From assembly GCA_964591605.1 (NCBI GenBank), contig CAZQEN010000160.1:1-16464 (forward strand): a DNA stretch of 16,464 bases, read 5' to 3'. The stretch's first letter is position 1, and every line of letters begins with the position of its first letter. Origin of the DNA: CAYLLT01 sp964591605. GTDB lineage: Bacteria > Planctomycetota > Phycisphaerae > UBA1845 > PWPN01. Shown here piece after piece: positions 11,494 through 16,464 of the stretch. A model generated the notes under the pieces. The model saw nothing but the letters and a program-made list of their open reading frames with translations. It did not search any database and was not told the DNA's origin. The position numbers were made by a program, and so were the translations under genes.

Positions 11494-14412
11494 ATGCGAG
11501 GCTGGATGGCGCGAGTGGGGTGGGGAATCTGGACGGGTCTGGCGCTCACCGCGCTGGCCGTGGTTCTGCACGCAGTGGGTACGTTCGAGCGCCTCGAGCT
11601 GATCGCCTACGACTACAACGTCCGTCATTTCAGCCGCATCCCGGCCTCTGACCGGATCCTTCACATTGATATCGATGACGATGCCCTCGACCGGGTCGGC
11701 AGTTGGCCCTGGCCGCGTGATCTGCAGGCGGATCTGATTCGGATTCTGCACGAGCTGGGCGCGGCGCGCATCGCGGTGGACATCGTCTGGGCCGAACCCA
11801 AGGCGCCCGACGTGCGCGTCCCGTCGCTCGATCGCTACTCCGACATTGAGGGGGAAGTCGAGCACATGGGCGAGGTCTCGGCGGAAAACGTCATTCTGCA
11901 GGATGATGAACTCGCCCGGGCCATCGAGGAGTCCCAGTCGGTTTACCTGTCGATGTACTACAACGACCAGTCGGCCGCATGGACGACCACGGCGCTGGGG
12001 ACGCGGATTGCCGAACTGCTGAGACAGAACTTCGGGTTGACGGTGGATGAGATTGCCGCGGAACTGAAGGAGGAGCGTTCCGCCGTCGAGGACGTGCTCG
12101 CCGGGATCAAGCGGCACGTGGCACAGGAACACGTGGCGCGGTTTCTGAAATCGCATCCGGACGCCTCATTTCCTGAAGTGCACGCAGAGGTGCTCAAGAC
12201 GCCGCTCGATCGCTTCACGGCCGACCGGGCCGACGTTCTGGCGGCGTATCAGCGGGAGCTGAGCCTGCGCGCGCTGCGGCAGCAGTGCCCGCCGGTTCCT
12301 GCGGGTCTGAAGGGCCGCATCCCGATCCTGCGGGACATCGTGCCGCCCGTCTATAAGTTTACGAGCGGAGCGCGCCGGACCGGTTTCGTCACGTTCAAGC
12401 CGGACGACATCGACGGCCGGACCCGCCACGTTCCCCTCGTGGCGGAATGGGACGGCCGTCTGATCATGCAGCTCGGCTTCGCGGTCGCTTGCGACGAACT
12501 GGACGTCCGGCCGGAGGATCTGTCCATCGAGAAGGACCGGCTGCGGATTGCGGCTCGGGGGCGACGCGGCCCGCTCGCGGTGCAGATCGACGAGCGCCAG
12601 TCGATGCTGATCAATTGGCATGTGGCGCCGGGGTGGCAGAGGTGCTTCGGACACATCCCCGCTGCGCAGCTTCTGCGGATCACGGATGCCCGGCGGAAGC
12701 TCCGCGACAATGAGCTGCGCCGCACGACCGTCATCGCCCAGGCCATGCGCCTCGCCAAGGATGACGCGGCCTACGAGGGTTATCGCGAGCAGGTCAACGA
12801 GTGGATCCGGCTGCGGCGGCAGGCCCGGTGGGGCGAGCTCGCCGGCCGGCGCGAGGCCGCGGATGTCAGAGAGGTCCGGGCGCGGGCCGAGCAGCTCGGC
12901 CGCACGATCGAATCGGATCAGAAGGAGACGGCGGCGTTCATCGATGAGCAGTGGAAAGCGCTGCAGGCAGAGCAGAATCCGCAGGATCCGCAGATCGCGG
13001 CGGAAATCAAACGGTTCGGTGAGGCCCACAGGCTGCTGCACGACGTGGTGGGGGAGATCGAGCTCGCCAACGCGGCGATCGGGCAGGAGCAGGCGCAGTG
13101 GACGGAGCGGCTGCGGCCGGTCGTCCAGGACAAGCTGTGTTTCCTGGGTTATACGGCCACCGCGGTTGCGGACATGATCACCACGCCGGCGTATCCCCGG
13201 GTGCCGGGCGTGATTGTGCACTCGAGCGTATTGAACAGTTTTCTCGAGGGGCGGTTCCGCCGCTGGTCGCCAGGCTGGCTGCAGGCGCTGGTGATCGCGG
13301 TGCTGGGCATGTTCGTGACGGTGACCACGGCGACCCGGGGTCCGAAGGTGACGGCCGTCGTGGTGCTGGCGGTGATCGCCCTCACGTGGGGTCTCAACGC
13401 CACCGCGGTCTTCTATCGTCTGGACACCTGGCTTCGCCTGTTGACCGCGCTGGGGCTCATGCTGGTCGTGTGGGCGGTGATTGTGCTGCTGCGGTTCCTG
13501 ATCACCGACCGGCAGCGGCGGCAGTTCAGCCGGGCGGTGGCGCAGTACGTGTCGCCCGCGATGGCCCGGCGGATTGCGGACTCGGCCGAGCAGCTCAATC
13601 TCGCGCCGGCCAGCGGCGAGGTGACCTGCTTTTTCAGCGACCTGGCGGGTTTCACACAGGCCAGCGAGCGGCTGGGTCCCGAAGGCACGCGGGAGGTGCT
13701 CAACCCATACCTGGAGGCAATGTCGAACGTCCTGCACCGCCACAATGCGCTGATCAACAAATTCATGGGCGACGGGGTGTTCGCGTTTTTCAACCCGCCG
13801 ATTCTGCCCTGCCCGGAGCACGAGCGGGCGGCGTGCGAGGCGGCGCTGGATTCGCTGGAGGCCCTCAGGGAGCTGGCGGCGCGGCATAGCGCCCATCCGC
13901 TGGCGGCGGAGTTCAAGCGGCTGTACATGCGCATCGGGATCGCCTCCGGCCGCGTGTTCGTCGGTGACTACGGCAGCGAGAACAAGCTCGACTACACGTG
14001 CATGGGCGACACGGTCAATCTCGCCTCACGGCTCGAGGGGGCCAACAAGTTCTTCGGATCGACGATCATGGTGTCGGGGGCGACGCGGGACGCGGTGGGC
14101 GATGCGTTCGTGTTCCGTCGGCTGGGTCGGCTGCAGGTCAAGGGCCAGACCGTTGCGGTTCGCGTCTACGAGCTGCTCGGGCGGACCGGGCAGGTGAACG
14201 GCGACATCCTGGCGTTCACCAGCGCGTTCGAGCATGGCGTTGAGGCGTTTGCCCGCCGCAACTGGGACGAATCCGCCGCGCGATTCCGCAGTTGCCTGGA
14301 GCTGCGGAGCAACGAGCCCGGTGCGCTGCGGTATCTCAGCGCGATCGAGCATTATCGTCAGTCGCCGCCGCCGCAGGACTGGAACATGGGAATCGAGCTG
14401 ACGGAGAAGTGA
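11494..14412 (+). CDS. CHASE2-domain class III adenylate cyclase with C-terminal TPR-like segment
   Basis: This is a 972-residue membrane sensor-enzyme predicted to turn ATP into cAMP. TM1 is at ~11-29. An extracytoplasmic CHASE2 sensor spans ~30-590 (ILHIDIDDDALDRVGSWPWP, TGFVTFKPDDIDGRTRHVPL, LGYTATAVAD, VPGVIVHSSVLNSFLEGRF). Three TM helices lie at ~592-670. The cytoplasmic cyclase domain is at ~705-895. Metal-binding aspartates are Asp716 (FFSDLAGFT) and Asp760 (FMGDG). Lys756 and Asp833 (KLDYT) are the adenine-selecting pair, and Asn842 and Arg846 (VNLASR) complete the site, so ATP is the expected substrate. Residues ~905-955 resemble one TPR. It is longer than the ~700-750 residues I would expect: CHASE2 carries an enlarged stretch at ~101-285 and a highly charged helical insertion at ~400-545. 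The start is an ATG without a ribosome site, 8 nt after TACAAT. Confidence 0.92.
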   Translation: MRGWMARVGWGIWTGLALTALAVVLHAVGTFERLELIAYDYNVRHFSRIPASDRILHIDIDDDALDRVGSWPWPRDLQADLIRILHELGAARIAVDIVWAEPKAPDVRVPSLDRYSDIEGEVEHMGEVSAENVILQDDELARAIEESQSVYLSMYYNDQSAAWTTTALGTRIAELLRQNFGLTVDEIAAELKEERSAVEDVLAGIKRHVAQEHVARFLKSHPDASFPEVHAEVLKTPLDRFTADRADVLAAYQRELSLRALRQQCPPVPAGLKGRIPILRDIVPPVYKFTSGARRTGFVTFKPDDIDGRTRHVPLVAEWDGRLIMQLGFAVACDELDVRPEDLSIEKDRLRIAARGRRGPLAVQIDERQSMLINWHVAPGWQRCFGHIPAAQLLRITDARRKLRDNELRRTTVIAQAMRLAKDDAAYEGYREQVNEWIRLRRQARWGELAGRREAADVREVRARAEQLGRTIESDQKETAAFIDEQWKALQAEQNPQDPQIAAEIKRFGEAHRLLHDVVGEIELANAAIGQEQAQWTERLRPVVQDKLCFLGYTATAVADMITTPAYPRVPGVIVHSSVLNSFLEGRFRRWSPGWLQALVIAVLGMFVTVTTATRGPKVTAVVVLAVIALTWGLNATAVFYRLDTWLRLLTALGLMLVVWAVIVLLRFLITDRQRRQFSRAVAQYVSPAMARRIADSAEQLNLAPASGEVTCFFSDLAGFTQASERLGPEGTREVLNPYLEAMSNVLHRHNALINKFMGDGVFAFFNPPILPCPEHERAACEAALDSLEALRELAARHSAHPLAAEFKRLYMRIGIASGRVFVGDYGSENKLDYTCMGDTVNLASRLEGANKFFGSTIMVSGATRDAVGDAFVFRRLGRLQVKGQTVAVRVYELLGRTGQVNGDILAFTSAFEHGVEAFARRNWDESAARFRSCLELRSNEPGALRYLSAIEHYRQSPPPQDWNMGIELTEK

Positions 14413-14418
14413 GGAGAA

Positions 14419-14453
14419 GAGTTTCGAGTTGCGAGTTTCAAGTTTCGAGTTGA
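14419..14453. repeat. Heptanucleotide tract, five units
   Basis: Five tandem 7-nt units, GAGTTTC, GAGTTGC, GAGTTTC, AAGTTTC and GAGTTGA, begin 7 nt after the cyclase stop codon, in the short gap between two convergent genes. No hairpin terminator is visible in that 85-bp gap. Confidence 0.65.
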
Positions 14454-14497
14454 ATGCACGATCAGACATCGGTTCGTGAAACTCGTCCGGGCAACTC

Positions 14498-16246
14498 CTA
14501 CTGCTGGCACTGCGGCGGGGGGAGTTGATTGGGGCCGTTCAGGCACTCCAGGAAGAGCGTGAAGTCGCCGGCGTCGACGTCGGTATCGCCGTCCAGATTC
14601 ATCGGCTCGCACGCCGGCGGGATCGATGGCACCGTCCCCGTGAAGCATTTCTGCAGTCCGGCGAAATCCGTCTGATCGACGTCGAAGTCGCCGTCAGAAT
14701 CGCCGCGGACCGGGAGCGGGCAGCCGCGTGCATCGACGCCCAGGCCGGACAGCGTGCCGGGACAATCGTCACAGGCGTCGCCGACGTCGTCCCCGTCGGC
14801 ATCCTCCTGGCCGGCGTTGGAGATGAGCGGGCAGTTGTCGGTCGCGTCGGGAGTATCGTCGTTGTCGTCATCGGCGTCGCAGACATCGCCTTCGGCATCG
14901 AGATCGGTGTTTTTCTGGTCCGGATTCGCCGCATTCGGGCAGTTGTCGGCCGAATCGGGGAGTCCGTCGCCGTCGGCGTCGGGCAGCGCGGGGTTGCGGA
15001 CGATTTTGAACAGCTCGCCGCCGACCAGATCGCAGATGTAGAGCTCACCGAGCGCGTCCTCGCCGAAACTGGTGATGTTGAGGACATTCAGACCGCCGCC
15101 CGGAGCCAGCTCGACGGTGTGATCCACGCAATCGGTGGCGGCCCCGCCGACGACCCGGAAGCTGATGATCACGTCCGAGCAGTAGTCGGCGAAGAAGTAG
15201 CGTCCGACCATCTCGGGGATCGCTGCGCCGCGATAGACATAGCCGCCGGTGATGGAGCAGCCGGTCGGCTGGACGAGGGGCGTGCCGCACGAGAACGCGT
15301 TGCCGACGTTGCTGCTGTGGCCGTATTCATAGATCGGGTCCACCAGGCCAGGCAGGGTACAGTTGCTGGATGGATTGAAGCAGTGCGTCGCCTCCTTGCG
15401 GCGCCAGCCGTAGTTACGGCCGGCGGCCAGCGGGGCGGGGGCGTAGTTCACCTCCTCCCACAGGTCCTGGCCGACGTCCGCGATGTACAGGTCCCCTGTC
15501 TGCCGATCGAACGAGGGCCGCCACGGATTCCGCAGGCCGTAGGCCCAAATCTCGTCGTCGCCGGAGACATTCACGAAGGGGTTCGACGGCGGCACGGCGT
15601 AGTTCCTGAGCGTGTCGGCGGGAAAGTCGTCGCCGTTCACGTCGACGCGGAGGATCTTGCCCAGGAGATTGTCGGTGATGTCCTGGGCGTTGCCGGTGTC
15701 GGCGGTGTGGCCGGTGCCGGTGTCGCCGGCGCCTCCGCCGTCGCCCGAGGCGATGTAGAGATAGCCGTCCTGCGGGCCGAAGGCGATCCAGCCGGCGTTG
15801 TGGTTCGATTCGGGCTGATTGAACTGCAGGATGATGCGCGGCGAGGTGTTGGCGATGTCGGGGATTGTGGGGGAGGCGGTGTATTCGGCGACCACGGATC
15901 GCCCGGCGGCGCCGCCGCCGCTCGTCGTGTAGTAGACGTAGAACTTGCGGTTGTTGGGATAGTCCGGGTGGAAGGCCAGGCCGAGCAGGCCCTGTTCGTT
16001 TCCGGTGGTCAGGCCGGTGATGGTCAGGAAGGTGCCGGTGATCGAGCCGTTTTTGACGATGCGGATCCGGCCGGCGTGCTGCTCGACGACGAACAGGCGT
16101 TCGTGGTCACCCGGCGGGCTGGTCACGAAGACCGGCCGTGAGAAGCCGCTCGTGACCAGAACGGCTTTGATGGCCGCCTGGGCAGGCCAGGTGAGGGCAA
16201 GGCAGACCCCTGCCATGGTCAGAAACGATACGCGTTGTGCCGTCAT
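14498..16246 (-). CDS. Secreted glucose/sorbosone dehydrogenase-like protein with TSP3 repeats and dockerin-like tail
   Basis: This is a 582-residue protein. Residues 1-24 are a signal peptide ending in AQA. Residues ~27-417 are a six-bladed propeller of the PQQ-dependent glucose/sorbosone dehydrogenase family: EQGLLGLAFHPDYPNNRKFY (84-103), SNHNAGWIAFG with His149 at the usual catalytic-base position, ADVGQDLWEEVN (256-267), GRNYGW (276-281) and SITGGYVYRG (331-340). The family oxidises sugars with PQQ, but members vary, so the substrate is open. Residues ~422-500 are calcium-binding thrombospondin type 3 repeats (DADGDGLPDSADNCP and similar). Residues ~515-567 hold two dockerin-like EF-hand loops (DSDGDFDVDQTDF, DGDTDVDAGDF). 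The frame runs up to 16429, but ATG 16246 gives the signal peptide and has GAGGGG 6 nt upstream. It converges on the cyclase gene. Confidence 0.92.
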   Translation of the reverse strand: MTAQRVSFLTMAGVCLALTWPAQAAIKAVLVTSGFSRPVFVTSPPGDHERLFVVEQHAGRIRIVKNGSITGTFLTITGLTTGNEQGLLGLAFHPDYPNNRKFYVYYTTSGGGAAGRSVVAEYTASPTIPDIANTSPRIILQFNQPESNHNAGWIAFGPQDGYLYIASGDGGGAGDTGTGHTADTGNAQDITDNLLGKILRVDVNGDDFPADTLRNYAVPPSNPFVNVSGDDEIWAYGLRNPWRPSFDRQTGDLYIADVGQDLWEEVNYAPAPLAAGRNYGWRRKEATHCFNPSSNCTLPGLVDPIYEYGHSSNVGNAFSCGTPLVQPTGCSITGGYVYRGAAIPEMVGRYFFADYCSDVIISFRVVGGAATDCVDHTVELAPGGGLNVLNITSFGEDALGELYICDLVGGELFKIVRNPALPDADGDGLPDSADNCPNAANPDQKNTDLDAEGDVCDADDDNDDTPDATDNCPLISNAGQEDADGDDVGDACDDCPGTLSGLGVDARGCPLPVRGDSDGDFDVDQTDFAGLQKCFTGTVPSIPPACEPMNLDGDTDVDAGDFTLFLECLNGPNQLPPPQCQQ

Positions 16247-16275
16247 AAGAGACCCCTCTCGGCTCCGGTCCGGGT

Positions 16276-16281
16276 ATTGTA
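16276..16281 (-). promoter_or_regulatory. Candidate -10 box of the dehydrogenase-like gene
   Basis: TACAAT on the minus strand lies 29 nt before the ATG at 16246. The predicted leader is about 23 nt and includes the ribosome site. No clear -35 is seen. Confidence 0.5.
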
Positions 16282-16370
16282 GCGGATTCTCCAGGTGGAG
16301 TGGTGTGGGTGGAATGAAAACGCGGCCGCCGGGCCGGAGGGGTCCGTGACAGAATCGGCGGGTGGCATGG

Positions 16371-16464
16371 GTCCCGGCGCGCCGGGACATTCGCAACTGC
16401 GAATGCAGGCTGCCCGTGGGGAGGCCCACACGGGCAGCTTCGGCTTCGCTCAGCGAAGCCGAAG
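16371..16464. repeat. Four back-to-back palindromes
   Basis: In order: a perfect 18-bp palindrome GTCCCGGCGCGCCGGGAC (16371-16388); a hairpin CATTCGCA-ac-TGCGAATG (16388-16405); a hairpin with 10-bp outer arms GCTGCCCGTG and CACGGGCAGC (16409-16438) plus an inner GGG/CCC; and a 12-bp hairpin CTTCGGCTTCGC-tca-GCGAAGCCGAAG (16438-16464). They abut almost without gaps, and the cluster may continue past the window edge. Confidence 0.8.

Larger units (their letters stand above)
16247..16464. other. Right-edge upstream region with palindrome cluster
   Basis: These 218 bp upstream of the dehydrogenase-like gene contain its ribosome site (GAGGGG, 16253-16258), a -10 candidate and, from 16371 to the end, four consecutive palindromes. 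The long minus-strand open frame that passes through the region has no coding character that I can see. Confidence 0.5.

Noticed and set aside
12166..13896. 576-residue minus-strand open frame opposite the cyclase gene
   Set aside because: The plus strand encodes conserved CHASE2 and cyclase motifs throughout; the antisense product has none and is a high-GC shadow.
14525..16141. 538-residue plus-strand open frame
   Set aside because: It is low in complexity (Val, Ala, Gly, Asp) and antisense to a well-supported sugar-dehydrogenase-like gene.
1..16464. Circular element or phage genome with terminal repeats
   Set aside because: The near-identical 25-base segments at the edges differ at about three positions and are not exactly terminal overlaps, and no replication, integrase or phage gene is present.

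Overview
This GC-rich window most likely comes from a planctomycete, probably an environmental or metagenome-assembled genome. That assignment is an inference from three things. There is a secreted sugar-dehydrogenase-like protein ending in thrombospondin-type-3 calcium repeats and a dockerin-like double EF-hand tail. There is a CHASE2-type adenylate cyclase. Many intergenic regions carry small dispersed repeats. No rRNA, tRNA, CRISPR array, transposase or phage gene was recognised.

Layout. Positions 171-1745 (minus) hold a probable three-gene cluster: a membrane-anchored coiled-coil protein of unknown function, a PilZ domain protein (predicted c-di-GMP receptor) and a small lipoprotein. A Uma2-family nuclease-like gene follows at 2006-2584 (minus) with its own TATAAT box. 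A B12-binding-type radical SAM protein lies at 2620-4557 (minus). Its coding frame is interrupted, but not broken, by two copies of a 69-bp inverted-repeat element. A 66-residue secreted or membrane peptide (4755-4955, minus) has its own candidate promoter and terminator. An RbsC-type ABC permease without visible partner genes (5070-6107, minus) is divergent from a small C-tail-anchored protein (6338-6721, plus). A CPBP-family membrane protease (6949-7812, minus) is divergent from indole-3-glycerol phosphate synthase trpC (8027-8842, plus). Two large plus-strand genes follow: a secreted glycosidase-like protein (9016-11241) and a CHASE2 adenylate cyclase with unusually large insertions (11494-14412). 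The glucose/sorbosone-dehydrogenase-like gene (14498-16246, minus) closes the window.

The genes do not form one pathway. They look like separate housekeeping, signalling and secretion units, each with its own start. A recurring TAnAAT hexamer sits at the expected place before seven transcription units. In two cases (permease and cyclase) it lies exactly 8 nt before the ATG with no ribosome binding site, which predicts leaderless mRNAs.

The most distinctive content is the repeats: the in-frame inverted-repeat pair inside the radical SAM gene; heptanucleotide (7-nt period) tracts in four intergenic regions; a tandem palindromic repeat before the cyclase gene; and four back-to-back palindromes at the right edge, part of which is nearly repeated at the very left edge. 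If the window is a complete contig, that last pattern would fit assembly breaks at a dispersed repeat. All function calls are from reading translated sequence without database searches.
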